Origin: Oxalobacteraceae bacterium AB_14
GTDB lineage: Bacteria > Pseudomonadota > Gammaproteobacteria > Burkholderiales > Burkholderiaceae_D
Direction: 5' to 3'
DNA length: 64,000 bases
Assembly (NCBI GenBank): GCA_000381565.1
Contig: KB906724.1
Location: forward strand, 964,350 to 1,028,349
Below the pieces are notes generated by a model, which was given only the letters and a program-made list of their open reading frames with translations, was not told where the DNA came from and ran no database searches. The translations under genes were made by a program, and so were the position numbers. Below, piece after piece: positions 1 to 9,175 of this stretch (within the stretch, counting starts at the first letter, position 1; each line of letters opens with the position of its first letter).

Positions 1-137
1 CAGCGGTTTTCAGATTCAACAAAAATACGACGGTTCTGCAGGTTAGGCAGGAAACGACGTTTGGTTTTGTTGTTTGCGTGGGAAACATTGTTGCCGACCA
101 TCGGCTTCTTCCCAGTAACTTGGCAAACACGTGCCAT
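1..137 (-). CDS. rpmB: 50S ribosomal protein L28 (5' part only)
   Basis: Large-subunit ribosomal protein. The start and about 45 codons are visible and the window edge cuts off the rest. The N-terminus begins [15 protein letters not shown] and continues with the [14 protein letters not shown] segment typical of L28. A GGAGTG ribosome-binding site (complement of about 142-147) lies just upstream of the ATG at 137-135. A strong promoter lies upstream at 179-207. In betaproteobacteria rpmB is normally followed by rpmG, which would lie outside the window. It reads in the same direction as radC, about 160 bp downstream of that gene. Confidence 0.95.
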   Translation of the reverse strand, partial: MARVCQVTGKKPMVGNNVSHANNKTKRRFLPNLQNRRIFVESENR

Positions 138-178
138 AACGCACTCCTTAAAAGACATTCCACAATTGGAAAAACAAG

Positions 179-207
179 AGTATATCCAAAAACCTCAGCT
201 TTTTCAA
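179..207 (-). promoter_or_regulatory. Sigma-70 promoter of rpmB
   Basis: On the minus strand a -35 box TTGAAA (207-202) and a -10 box TATACT (184-179) are separated by exactly 17 bp. Transcription would start near 172, leaving a short AT-rich leader before the rpmB ribosome-binding site. This is a near-consensus promoter, as expected for a ribosomal-protein operon. It is downstream of radC, so rpmB need not depend on radC transcription. Confidence 0.8.
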
Positions 208-298
208 TGACTTGTGAAAAACAATTGTGTCTCGAATATCTAAAAATATTTAACAATTGTGAATTCGCTCGTAAACCCTTGAGCCGATAGGGGTAAAC

Positions 299-973
299 TC
301 ATAGCTGGCCGTGCTCGGCAAACGAGTGCACCTGGTGGCCGGCCACGACAAAATGGTCGAGGATGCGGATATCCACCAGCGCCATGGCCTGCACCAGCGC
401 CCGCGTCAGCAGCAGGTCCGATTCGCTGGGATCGGGCGTGCCGGAGGGGTGGTTGTGGGCCAGCATGATGCTGGCGGCGTTGCATGCCAGCGCCGCCTTG
501 ACCACCTCGCGCGGGTAGACGCTGGTGTGCGTCAAGGTGCCGCGAAACATTTCCTTGGCGTCGATCAGGCGGTTCTTCACATCCAGGAACAGCACGTGGA
601 ACGATTCAAAGTCCTTGCCGCTGAAGGTGATGCGCAGGTATTCCTTGACCGCGCGCGGCGAACTGAGCGTGTTGCCGGCCTTGATTTCCTCCAGGATGGC
701 GCGCCGCGCCAGCTCCATCACCGCCTGCAATTGGGCGAACTTGGCCGCGCCCAGCCCGCGCAGCGCGGAAAACTCCTTCAGGCTGGCGCCGAACATGGCT
801 TGCAGCGAGCCGAAATGGTACAGCATTTCCTGTCCCAGTTGCACCGCGTCCTTGCCCGGCACGCCGGTGCGCAGGAACACCGCCAGCAACTCGGCGTCCG
901 TCAGCGCCGCCGCGCCCTCGCGTATCAGCCGCTCGCGCGGGCGGCGCTCCAGCGGCCATTCGTTAATTGTCAT
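299..973 (-). CDS. radC: RadC-family JAB/MPN domain protein
   Basis: 224 aa, usual for RadC (about 220-230). The N-terminus (MTINEWPLERRPRERL) and a helix-hairpin-helix-like region (residues about 40-80) are typical. The C-terminal JAMM metal site is intact: AHNHPSG followed by D at the PSESD segment. The ATG at 973 is chosen because the family starts here; an upstream in-frame start would add 15 unconserved residues. Despite its name, RadC's role in DNA repair is not proven. It is divergent from the FKBP gene, with about 90 bp between them. Confidence 0.93.
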   Translation of the reverse strand: MTINEWPLERRPRERLIREGAAALTDAELLAVFLRTGVPGKDAVQLGQEMLYHFGSLQAMFGASLKEFSALRGLGAAKFAQLQAVMELARRAILEEIKAGNTLSSPRAVKEYLRITFSGKDFESFHVLFLDVKNRLIDAKEMFRGTLTHTSVYPREVVKAALACNAASIMLAHNHPSGTPDPSESDLLLTRALVQAMALVDIRILDHFVVAGHQVHSFAEHGQL

Positions 974-1063
974 CGATATCCTCCGCAAATCAGCACAGAC
1001 GACAGGTGCGGCAGGCAAGGTGGCTTACAATATAGCCTTTGCCAGCTTTTCGAATCCCACGTC

Positions 1064-1519
1064 ATGTCTAATGCGCAACCTGCTGTTGTCACCAAATCGG
1101 CTTATTTAACACTGCATTATCGTCTCGCCTCGCTGGACGGTACTGATATCGTTACAACCTTCAGCGGAAATCCCGCCACCTTGATGCTGGGCCAGGGCCA
1201 GCTGGCGCCGGTGCTGGAAGAACTGCTGATCGGCATGCCTGAAGGCACGCACAAAACCTTCGACCTGGAGCCGGGCGTCGGCTTCGGCCCGCGCAACCCG
1301 GAGCTGGTGCGCGAGGTCACCCGCGCCACCTTGGACGACAACTCGGTGCCGGGCGCCGACTACAAGGTGGGCGACCTGGTCGACTTCGCCGCGCCGGGCG
1401 GCGGCCGCTTCGCCGGCATCCTGCGCGAGCTGGGCGACGAAACCTGTCTGTTCGACTTCAACCACCCGCTGGCCGGCCAGCCGCTGAAATTCGAAGTCAA
1501 ACTTATTTCCGTGCTGTGA
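1064..1519 (+). CDS. fkpB: FKBP-type peptidyl-prolyl cis-trans isomerase
   Basis: 151 aa. A SlpA/FkpB-like isomerase with the single FKBP fold carrying the inserted flap typical of SlyD/SlpA proteins (central segment [14 protein letters not shown]). It lacks the His-rich SlyD tail and has no signal peptide, so it is cytoplasmic. It lies 7 bp upstream of ispH on the same strand. The fkpB-ispH pair is widely conserved in proteobacteria and supports the call. The ATG at 1064 is chosen over a much longer open frame because homology starts here. Confidence 0.9.
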   Translation: MSNAQPAVVTKSAYLTLHYRLASLDGTDIVTTFSGNPATLMLGQGQLAPVLEELLIGMPEGTHKTFDLEPGVGFGPRNPELVREVTRATLDDNSVPGADYKVGDLVDFAAPGGGRFAGILRELGDETCLFDFNHPLAGQPLKFEVKLISVL

Positions 1520-1526
1520 GGAACTG

Positions 1527-2489
1527 ATGAGCGATAAAGAAATCCTGTTGGCCCAGCCGCGCGGCTTTTGCGCCGGCGTCGACCGCGCCATTGAAATCGT
1601 CGAACGCGCGCTGACCCAGTTCGGTGCGCCCATCTATGTGCGCCACGAGATCGTCCACAACGCCTACGTGGTGGAAGACCTGCGCAACAAGGGCGCGATC
1701 TTCATCGAAGACCTGGACGACGTCCCGGCCGGCAACACGCTGGTGTTCTCGGCGCACGGCGTGTCCAAGGCGGTGCGGGCGGAAGCGGAAGCGCGCGGCC
1801 TCAGCATCTTTGACGCGACCTGCCCGCTGGTCACCAAGGTGCACGTGGAAGTGGCCAAGATGCGCAAGCAGGGTTGCGAGATCATCATGATCGGCCACGA
1901 CGGCCACCCGGAAGTCGAAGGCACGATGGGCCAGACCGAAGAGGGCATGTACCTGGTCGAAACCGTGGCCGACGTCGCCAAGCTGAACGTCACCAAGCCG
2001 GACCAGTTGGCCTATGTTTCGCAGACAACGTTGTCGGTAGACGACACCGCCGACATCATCGAAGCGCTGAAGCGCAAATATCCGGCGATTATCGAGCCGA
2101 AAAAGGGCGACATCTGCTACGCCACCACCAACCGCCAGGAAGCCGTCAAATTCATGGCGCCGCAAGTGGAAGTGGTGATCGTGGTCGGCAGCCCGAACAG
2201 CTCCAATTCCAACCGCTTGCGCGAAGTGGCGGAGAAGAAGGGCACGCCCGCCTACATGGTCGACAACGCCACGCAGATCGATCCGCTCTGGCTCGAAGGC
2301 AAGTTGCGCGTCGGTGTCACCGCTGGTGCGTCGGCGCCCGAAGTGCTGGTGCAAGCCGTCATCGACCGCCTGAAGGAACTGGGCGCGCGCAGCGTGCGCA
2401 CGCTGGACGGGGTGCAGGAAGCGGTCACTTTCCCGCTGCCCAGGGGCCTGGATGGACAGAAAGCTGCACCGGTAGAGGGCGTGGTTTAA
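1527..2489 (+). CDS. ispH: 4-hydroxy-3-methylbut-2-enyl diphosphate reductase
   Basis: 320 aa. Last enzyme of the MEP isoprenoid pathway, making IPP and DMAPP with a 4Fe-4S cluster. The three cluster cysteines lie in [10 protein letters not shown] (C13), [11 protein letters not shown] and [11 protein letters not shown], all intact. The N-terminal [13 protein letters not shown] motif is standard. A GAGG ribosome-binding site precedes the ATG. It is co-transcribed with fkpB. An untranslated region of nearly 290 bp follows before livH. Confidence 0.97.
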   Translation: MSDKEILLAQPRGFCAGVDRAIEIVERALTQFGAPIYVRHEIVHNAYVVEDLRNKGAIFIEDLDDVPAGNTLVFSAHGVSKAVRAEAEARGLSIFDATCPLVTKVHVEVAKMRKQGCEIIMIGHDGHPEVEGTMGQTEEGMYLVETVADVAKLNVTKPDQLAYVSQTTLSVDDTADIIEALKRKYPAIIEPKKGDICYATTNRQEAVKFMAPQVEVVIVVGSPNSSNSNRLREVAEKKGTPAYMVDNATQIDPLWLEGKLRVGVTAGASAPEVLVQAVIDRLKELGARSVRTLDGVQEAVTFPLPRGLDGQKAAPVEGVV

Positions 2490-2775
2490 CAACTTTCGGG
2501 ATGAAACGGAATTAAATTTTGCATCTTTTCGTTATTCCGCAGTTAGTTTTTCCAGAATCTCGCTATCATTGCCTCGCTCTCAAAAAGTTGTCGTTTAGGC
2601 TTATAAACGAAGGAACAGCGGAGGGCGCGGCTCGCAGGAGACGCTACTGGTTCAGGCATGAAATTTGCATCATGAACGTGTAGTCAACGGCGGCACTACG
2701 GAGACATACTCCGGGTGCCGTTTTTGTTAGATGAACCGCTGTGCAGGCATAACACAAAAAGTAAAGGCACTCTTC
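2490..2775 (+). promoter_or_regulatory. Structured leader of the liv operon
   Basis: 286 bp without a convincing gene. On the + strand it holds three stem-loops in series: TCGTTTA/TAAACGA (2591-2610), GTTCA/TGAAC (2650-2677) and a terminator-like hairpin (2691-2725). The last ends about 50 bp before livH. The layout resembles a cis-acting attenuator or riboswitch expression platform, but I do not recognise an RNA family. I see no leader peptide rich in Leu, Ile or Val. Alternatively the last hairpin simply terminates ispH. Confidence 0.45.
2691..2725 (+). terminator. Terminator-like hairpin upstream of livH
   Basis: CGGCAC (2691-2696) pairs with GTGCCG (2715-2720). An inner CGGAG/CTCCG stem closes an ACATA loop, and TTTTTG follows at once. 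It has the full form of an intrinsic terminator. Being inside the livH leader, it may control read-through into livHMGF or end the fkpB-ispH transcript. Confidence 0.65.
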
Positions 2776-3705
2776 ATGGATACATTTATCCAACAAATTA
2801 TTAACGGGCTGGTGCTCGGCAGCATGTACGCACTGGTGGCGCTGGGCTACACCATGGTGTACGGCGTGCTGAACCTGATTAACTTCGCCCACGGCGACGT
2901 GCTGATGATCGGCGCGATGACCGGCCTGACCATCCTCAAATACCTGAACGAATACGCACCGGACCTGCCAGGCTACGTCAAGCTGGCGATCGCCATCGGC
3001 GGCGCCATCCCGGTCTGCATGGCGGTCAACATCATTATCGAGCGCGTCGCCTACCGCCGCCTGCGCAACGCGCCGCGGCTGGCGCCGCTGATCACCGCCA
3101 TCGGCGTGTCCATCCTGCTGCAAACCATCGCCATGATGATCTGGACCCGCAACCCGCTGGCCTTCCCGCAACTGCTGTCGTCGGAACCGATCACGGTCGG
3201 CGGCGCGCTGATCTCGCAGACGCAGATCCTGCTGCTGGTGCTGGCCGCGCTGTCGATGACGGGGCTGGTGCTGCTGGTGGAAAAAACCAAGATGGGGCGC
3301 GCCATGCGCGCCACGGCGGAAAATCCCCGTGTCGCCGGCCTGATGGGCGTCGATTCCAACAAGGTCATCGTCGCCACCTTCGCGCTGGGCGCGGGGCTGG
3401 CCGCCGTGGCCGGCGTGATGTGGGGCGCCAACTATGCGTCGATCCAGTTTGCGATGGGCTTCGTGCCCGGCCTGAAGGCCTTCTCGGCCGCGGTGCTGGG
3501 CGGCATCGGCAACATCTACGGCGCGATGATAGGCGGTATCGTGCTCGGCCTTATCGAGAGCCTGGGCGCCGGCTACATCGGCGACCTGACCGGCGGCTTC
3601 CTCGGCAGCCACTACCAGGACATCTTTGCCTTCGTCGTGCTGATCATCGTGCTGACCGTGCGTCCGTCCGGCATCATGGGCGAGCGCGTTGCGGACCGTG
3701 CCTAA
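2776..3705 (+). CDS. livH: Branched-chain amino-acid ABC transporter permease LivH
   Basis: 309 aa integral inner-membrane permease of the HAAT family, with about eight hydrophobic segments. The start of the protein (MDTFIQQIINGLVLGS) and the following GYTMVYGVLNLINFAHG region are typical of LivH. The ATG at 2776 has an AAAGG ribosome-binding site 8 bp upstream; an earlier in-frame ATG at 2731 would add 15 unconserved residues. First gene of livHMGF, 15 bp before livM. No periplasmic binding protein gene lies next to the operon. Confidence 0.94.
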   Translation: MDTFIQQIINGLVLGSMYALVALGYTMVYGVLNLINFAHGDVLMIGAMTGLTILKYLNEYAPDLPGYVKLAIAIGGAIPVCMAVNIIIERVAYRRLRNAPRLAPLITAIGVSILLQTIAMMIWTRNPLAFPQLLSSEPITVGGALISQTQILLLVLAALSMTGLVLLVEKTKMGRAMRATAENPRVAGLMGVDSNKVIVATFALGAGLAAVAGVMWGANYASIQFAMGFVPGLKAFSAAVLGGIGNIYGAMIGGIVLGLIESLGAGYIGDLTGGFLGSHYQDIFAFVVLIIVLTVRPSGIMGERVADRA

Positions 3706-3720
3706 GCTGAGGAACTACAC

Positions 3721-4938
3721 ATGGCTATTCTGAATTTCGACACCACCCGCAACCCGCGCAAGGCCTACAGCAGCATGGCTGTGGTCCTGATCGGCCTGCT
3801 GATCTTCCCGTTCGTCGCCTCGCAGTTCGGCAACTCCTGGGTCCGCATCATCGACATGGCGCTGCTGTACATCATGCTGGCGCTGGGCCTGAACATCGTG
3901 GTCGGCTTCGCCGGCCTGCTGGACCTGGGCTATATCGCCTTCTACGCGGTGGGCGCCTACATGACCGGCCTGCTGGCATCGCCGCAATTCGCGACCTTGC
4001 TCGAATCGCTGATCAACGAATATCCGGCGGTCGGCAATGCGCTGGTCGCCGTCATGGGTCCGGACATCCAGCAAAACGGCATCCACTTGTCGGTATGGGT
4101 GATCGTGCCGCTGGCGGCCGCGCTGGCCGGCCTGTTCGGCGCGCTGCTGGGCGCCCCGACCCTGAAGCTGCGCGGCGACTACCTGGCCATCGTGACGCTG
4201 GGCTTCGGCGAGATTATCCGCATCTTCATGAACAACTTGAACGAGCCGATCAACTTCACCAACGGTCCGCAGGGCATCAACCTGATCGACCCGATCCGCG
4301 TGTTCGGCGTCAACCTGGCGGGCGAGGCGGGCTCGCGCGCCAACGTCATCGTCGGCGGCTACTCCATGCCGTCGGTGAACGCCTATTACTTCCTGTTCCT
4401 GTTCCTGTGCATCGCGGTGGTGTTCATCACCTCGCGCCTGCAGCACTCGCGCCTGGGCCGCGCCTGGGTGGCGATCCGCGAAGACGAGATCGCCGCCAAG
4501 GCGATGGGCATCAACACCCGCAACGTCAAGCTGCTGGCGTTCACGATGGGCGCCTCGTTCGGCGGCGTCGCCGGCGCCATGTTCGCCTCGTTCCAGGGCT
4601 TTGTGTCGCCGGAATCGTTCTCGCTGACCGAGTCGATCGCCGTGCTGGCGATGGTGGTGCTGGGCGGTATCGGCCACATCCCCGGCGTCATCATGGGCGG
4701 CGCGTTGCTGGCGGCCTTGCCGGAAGTGCTGCGCCACGTGGTCGAGCCGCTGCAGGAAAAACTGTTCGGCCACGTGCTGATCGAAGCGGAAGTGCTGCGC
4801 CAGCTGCTGTACGGCCTGGCGATGGTGCTGATCATGCTGAACCGTCCGGCGGGTTTGTGGCCGGCGCCCAAGCATGAAGACCGTCCCGACGGCGACTCCG
4901 ACACCAAAGATCAATCGTCCGGCAGCGTGGCGGCCTGA
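3721..4938 (+). CDS. livM: Branched-chain amino-acid ABC transporter permease LivM
   Basis: 405 aa, the second HAAT permease. It has multiple membrane spans and the conserved GLNIVVGFAGLLDLGYIAFY segment near residues 58-77. The EAA-like cytoplasmic loop (WVAIREDEIAAKAMGINT) docks the ATPases. It is longer than many LivM proteins because of a loop near residues 85-120 and a polar C-terminal tail. GAGGAA is the ribosome-binding site. It partners LivH, LivG and LivF. Confidence 0.94.
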   Translation: MAILNFDTTRNPRKAYSSMAVVLIGLLIFPFVASQFGNSWVRIIDMALLYIMLALGLNIVVGFAGLLDLGYIAFYAVGAYMTGLLASPQFATLLESLINEYPAVGNALVAVMGPDIQQNGIHLSVWVIVPLAAALAGLFGALLGAPTLKLRGDYLAIVTLGFGEIIRIFMNNLNEPINFTNGPQGINLIDPIRVFGVNLAGEAGSRANVIVGGYSMPSVNAYYFLFLFLCIAVVFITSRLQHSRLGRAWVAIREDEIAAKAMGINTRNVKLLAFTMGASFGGVAGAMFASFQGFVSPESFSLTESIAVLAMVVLGGIGHIPGVIMGGALLAALPEVLRHVVEPLQEKLFGHVLIEAEVLRQLLYGLAMVLIMLNRPAGLWPAPKHEDRPDGDSDTKDQSSGSVAA

Positions 4939-4949
4939 GGAAAGCAGAC

Positions 4950-5719
4950 ATGAGCGAACAAGTTATTCTCCACATCGCCGGCGTCAACAAGCGCTTCGGC
5001 GGCTTGCAGGCGCTGACCGATGTCGGCATCAAGATCATGAAGGGCCAGATCTACGGCCTGATCGGTCCCAACGGCGCCGGCAAGACCACCTTCTTCAACG
5101 TCATCACCGGCCTGTACCAGCCGGACACCGGCACCTTCGAGCTGGCCGGCAAGCCGTATTCGCCGTCGGCGCCGCATGCGGTGGCCAAGGCCGGCATCGC
5201 CCGCACCTTCCAGAACATCCGTCTGTTCGGCGAGATGACCGCGCTGGAAAACGTCATGGTCGGGCGCCATGTGCGCTCGCACCAGGGCGTGTTCGGCGCC
5301 GTGTTCCGCCACAAGGCCGCGCGCGAGGAGGAGGCGTCCATCCGCAAGCGCGCGCAGGAGCTGCTGGACTTCGTCGGCATCGGCCAGTTCGCCAGCCGCA
5401 CCTCGAAGTTCCTGTCCTACGGCGACCAGCGCCGGCTGGAAATCGCCCGCGCGCTGGCCACCGATCCGCAACTGCTGGCGCTGGACGAACCGGCGGCCGG
5501 CATGAACGCCACCGAGAAGCTGGCGCTGCGCGAGCTGCTGGTCAAGATCAAGAATGAAGGCAAGACCGTGCTGCTGATCGAACACGACGTCAAGATGATG
5601 ATGGGCTTGTGCGACCGGCTGATGGTGCTGGAATACGGCAAGCCGATCGCCGAAGGTCTGCCGGCGGAAATACAAAGCAATCAGGCGGTTATCGACGCCT
5701 ACCTGGGAGGATCGCACTA

Positions 5720-5720
<1 letters not shown>
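4950..5720 (+). CDS. livG: Branched-chain amino-acid ABC transporter ATPase LivG
   Basis: 256 aa ABC ATPase. Walker A is GPNGAGKTT (about residues 39-47), the signature is LSYGDQRRLEIARAL, and Walker B is LLALDEPAAGMN, followed by the switch His in LLIEHDVKMM. The FQNIRLF Q-loop and the AGMNATE segment are LivG hallmarks. Its stop codon overlaps the livF start (TAATG), which suggests translational coupling. Confidence 0.96.
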
Positions 5721-6442
<722 letters not shown>

Positions 6443-6468
6443 AAAACCCGGCCTCGGCCGGGTTTTTT
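6443..6468 (+). terminator. Intrinsic terminator after livF (bidirectional)
   Basis: AAAAACCCGGCC and GGCCGGGTTTTTT form a G+C-rich stem with a two-base spacer, with an A-run before and a T-run after. It can end livHMGF on the + strand and the leftward phasin transcript on the - strand. Confidence 0.85.
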
Positions 6469-6504
6469 GATGGAGCCGGCGCCCTACCGCGCCGGAATTC
6501 CTGA

Positions 6505-7065
6505 TTACTTCTTGGCTGGAGCAGCTTTGGCGGCAGCAGCGGTGAACTGGTTCACGGCCGAGGTCATGTTCGATTCGATCGACTCAACAGCTTGCTTGGC
6601 GGTCTTGGCGAACTGCTCGTAGCCGGCGTTGGCGTTGCCGATGGCCGATTTCAGGATGGCGACAGCGTTTTCCGAACCAGCTGGGGCGTTCTTGCTGACT
6701 TCTTCCACCAGCGAGATGACTTTACGGTTGGTTTCAGCGATCTGGGTTTCAGCAGCCTTGCTGAATTCAGCGCCGGTGCTCGAAGCGATGGTCGCCAGGT
6801 GACGGCCGTAAGCGATGGTTTTTTCTGCGTTAGGCTGGGCTTGTGCCGAAGCCAGCGAGAAGAATTCTTGTGGATCCTTGGCCGACAGCAGTTGCTTGGT
6901 GGTGATCGACGACTCTTCCAGCGATGCCTTGGCAGCGGTCAGGTTCAGATCGACAAACTTCTCCACGCCTTCGAAAGCCTTGTTGGTCAGGGCCGAGAAG
7001 ATCGCGAATTGAGCTTCAAAGTTGGCTTTGGTCGCATTGGAAAATTGCTCAGGGATAGAAAACAT
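6505..7065 (-). CDS. phaP: Phasin family protein
   Basis: 186 aa, all-helical, Ala-rich protein of the PhaP family that coats polyhydroxyalkanoate granules. It begins [20 protein letters not shown], ends in an Ala/Lys-rich tail and has no signal peptide. The ATG at 7065 is preferred because GGAG lies 7 bp upstream; an in-frame ATG eight codons earlier lacks this. Lower G+C and biased codons suggest high expression. The promoter is flanked by two TGC-N3-GCA boxes, so PhaR control is likely. Confidence 0.93.
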   Translation of the reverse strand: MFSIPEQFSNATKANFEAQFAIFSALTNKAFEGVEKFVDLNLTAAKASLEESSITTKQLLSAKDPQEFFSLASAQAQPNAEKTIAYGRHLATIASSTGAEFSKAAETQIAETNRKVISLVEEVSKNAPAGSENAVAILKSAIGNANAGYEQFAKTAKQAVESIESNMTSAVNQFTAAAAKAAPAKK

Positions 7066-7172
7066 TTGAATCTCCAGGAAAGTAGTCATTGATTAAGTAC
7101 TGCTTAGGTACTGCTGTTTCTTACGGCCGGTGAGAAACAGGCTATCCTCGTTTCAAACCGAACAACTAATTG

Positions 7173-7238
7173 TGCAACGCAACAAACCCGATTTTACGGC
7201 CTTCAGAAATTAAGTCAAGCGATTTTTTGTGCATTGCA
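7173..7238 (-). promoter_or_regulatory. phaP promoter flanked by probable PhaR operators
   Basis: On the minus strand, -35 TTGACT (7218-7213) and -10 TAAAAT (7196-7191) are separated by 16 bp. One box, TGCATTGCA, lies just upstream of the -35 (7230-7238). A second, TGCAACGCA, lies at about +3 to +11 (7173-7181). Both fit TGC-N3-GCA, the core of the operator known for the PHA-responsive repressor PhaR. The upstream box sits in the longer palindrome GTGCATTGCAC. PhaR binding is inferred. Confidence 0.65.
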
Positions 7239-7410
7239 CCAAAGAACCAAATCTAGCTTCAGGAAAGTATTTCCATAGGGAAAATGCGGCTTGGCAAGGC
7301 ATGGCCGGTGGCGAAATGCCTGCCGTGATAGACTTGCATCCTGTCGAGTCGGCGCCGCAAACCGGCGCCGATTTCCTTTCATGCTGCTAGCAAGTTTTAC
7401 CGGTTTCCCC

Positions 7411-8319
7411 ATGCCCAACACCCCGAGCGCCGTCGCGGTTGTCAAACACGCCACTTTCCTGTCGCCGCTGCCGCTGTTTTTCGTGCTGTTGTGGAGCAGC
7501 GGCTTCATCGTCGCCAAGTTCGGCCTGCCGTATGCGCCGCCGCTGACCTTCCTGGTGATGCGCTTTGTGGGCGTGCTGCTGTTCCTGGTGCCGGCGGTGC
7601 TGTTGTTGAAAGCACCCTGGCCGCGGGGCAAGGTCTGGCAGATCGCCCTGGCCGGACTGCTGGTGCAGGCCGGTTACCTGATCGGCGTCTGGTGCGCCAT
7701 CAAGCTGGGCATGCCGGCCGGACTGTCGGCCCTGATCGTCGGCATGCAGCCCATCCTGACCGCCTTCGCCGCGCCGCTGATCGGCGAGAAAGTGCGGCCG
7801 CTCCAATGGCTGGGCCTGGTCTTCGGCCTGGCCGGGGTGGGGCTGGTGGTGGCCGCCAAGATCAAGCTGGCGGGACTGTCGGTCGACGCCATCCTGCTGT
7901 GCGTGCTGGCGCTGCTGTCGATGACCGCCGGCACCCTGTATCAAAAGCGCTATTGTCCGCAATTCGACTTGCGCACCGGCACCGTGATCCAGTTCGCCGC
8001 TTCGCTGCTGCTGGTGCTGCCGCTGGCGCTCATCTTCGAAGGCTTGACGCCAGCCTTTGCTGCGGTGCAGTGGACGCCGCGCTTCATCGGCGCCTTGCTG
8101 TGGTCGGTACTGGGCTTGTCGATCGGCGCCATCTTCCTGTTGTTCGCCCTGATACGGCGCAGCGACGCCACCCAGGTCACCAGCCTGATGTACCTGACGC
8201 CGCCGACCACCGCCGTCATGGCCTGGCTGATGTTTGGCGAGGCTTTCAACCCCCTCGGCATAGCGGGGATGGCGCTGGCGGTCACCGGTGTGATATTTGT
8301 AGTCAAGAAAACCAACTAA
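7411..8319 (+). CDS. EamA/DMT-family transporter
   Basis: 302 aa with ten predicted membrane helices in two EamA repeats, typical of drug/metabolite-superfamily exporters. Conserved features include LWSSGFIVAKFGLPYAPP at the first helix and AGVGLVVAAKIKL mid-protein. The substrate cannot be told from sequence. The start is uncertain: ATGs at 7381 and 7411 are both possible and neither has a clear ribosome-binding site. A hairpin (TCGGCGCC/GGCGCCGA, 7349-7371) lies just upstream. It is followed 10 bp later by the nitroreductase gene, probably on the same transcript. Confidence 0.85.
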   Translation: MPNTPSAVAVVKHATFLSPLPLFFVLLWSSGFIVAKFGLPYAPPLTFLVMRFVGVLLFLVPAVLLLKAPWPRGKVWQIALAGLLVQAGYLIGVWCAIKLGMPAGLSALIVGMQPILTAFAAPLIGEKVRPLQWLGLVFGLAGVGLVVAAKIKLAGLSVDAILLCVLALLSMTAGTLYQKRYCPQFDLRTGTVIQFAASLLLVLPLALIFEGLTPAFAAVQWTPRFIGALLWSVLGLSIGAIFLLFALIRRSDATQVTSLMYLTPPTTAVMAWLMFGEAFNPLGIAGMALAVTGVIFVVKKTN

Positions 8320-8329
8320 GCGAGTGCAT

Positions 8330-9025
8330 ATGATTTCAACTCCCGACCAGCAGGCGGTGGACGCCGCCATCACCAGCCGCCGCTCGATCCGCGCCTTCCT
8401 GCCGCAGGCCGTGGCGCGCGACGATGTCGCGCAGATGTTGCAGGTGGCGGCGCGGGCGCCGTCCGGCACCAACACCCAGCCGTGGAAAGTCTACGTGCTC
8501 GATGGCGAGCGCAAGCAGCAGTTGTCTTCGGCCATTTTGGCCGCACATAGTGATCCAGAGCAGGCAAAACAGCACAGCGAGGAATACGCCTACTATCCCC
8601 GCGAGTGGGTGTCGCCCTTCATCGAGCGCCGCCGCAAGGTCGGCTGGGATTTGTATGCGCTGCTGGGTTTGACGCGCGACAACAAGGCCGGCATGGCCGC
8701 GCAACACGGCCGCAATTATGAATTTTTTGGCGCTCCGGTAGGTCTCATCTTTACCATCGATCGCATCATGGAGCAGGGCTCATGGCTGGACTACGGCATG
8801 TTCCTGCAAAACATCATGGTGGCGGCGCGCGCGCGGGGCCTCGATACTTGCCCGCAAGCGGCTTTTACCCAGTATCATAAAATCATCGGTAGCCAGTTGG
8901 GCTTGGCGGACAATGAAACCGTGGTGTGCGGCATGGCGCTCGGATACGCCGACTGGTCGAAAGTTGAAAATACCTTGGTCACCGAGCGTATGCCGCTTGA
9001 AGAATTTGTTAAATTTGTTGGTTAG
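8330..9025 (+). CDS. Nitroreductase family oxidoreductase
   Basis: 231 aa FMN-dependent enzyme. The N-terminal SRRSIRAFLP motif binds the FMN phosphate, and RAPSGTNTQPWKVYV follows as in the NfsB/BluB-like nitroreductase fold. A C-terminal GMALGYAD segment completes the flavin site. Members reduce nitroaromatics, quinones or enones; the natural substrate is unknown. The ATG at 8330 is chosen; a GTG two codons earlier is possible. Confidence 0.88.
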   Translation: MISTPDQQAVDAAITSRRSIRAFLPQAVARDDVAQMLQVAARAPSGTNTQPWKVYVLDGERKQQLSSAILAAHSDPEQAKQHSEEYAYYPREWVSPFIERRRKVGWDLYALLGLTRDNKAGMAAQHGRNYEFFGAPVGLIFTIDRIMEQGSWLDYGMFLQNIMVAARARGLDTCPQAAFTQYHKIIGSQLGLADNETVVCGMALGYADWSKVENTLVTERMPLEEFVKFVG

Positions 9026-9098
9026 AACTAGCTTGTGTAAAACCTACGGCGCCATATTGTGTCGACGCACGCTTCGATGCGGCCAGTGTTAAATATGC

Positions 9099-9126
9099 TT
9101 GCGCTTGCTCAGCATTTTGCTACACT
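9099..9126 (+). promoter_or_regulatory. Candidate promoter of pbpG
   Basis: TTGCGC (9099-9104) and TACACT (9121-9126) are spaced by 16 bp about 50 bp before the pbpG start. The spacing is acceptable and the boxes are moderately conserved. Confidence 0.45.
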
Positions 9127-9175
9127 GCAACAGGTCTTACGCTTGCTTCACACCGTTTTTTTTTCGGGGATATGA

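Noticed and set aside
7349..7371. 8-bp hairpin upstream of the first EamA gene as a terminator or riboswitch.
   Set aside because: The following bases are mixed T and C, the leader is short, and nothing upstream needs ending there; kept only as a note in the gene entry.
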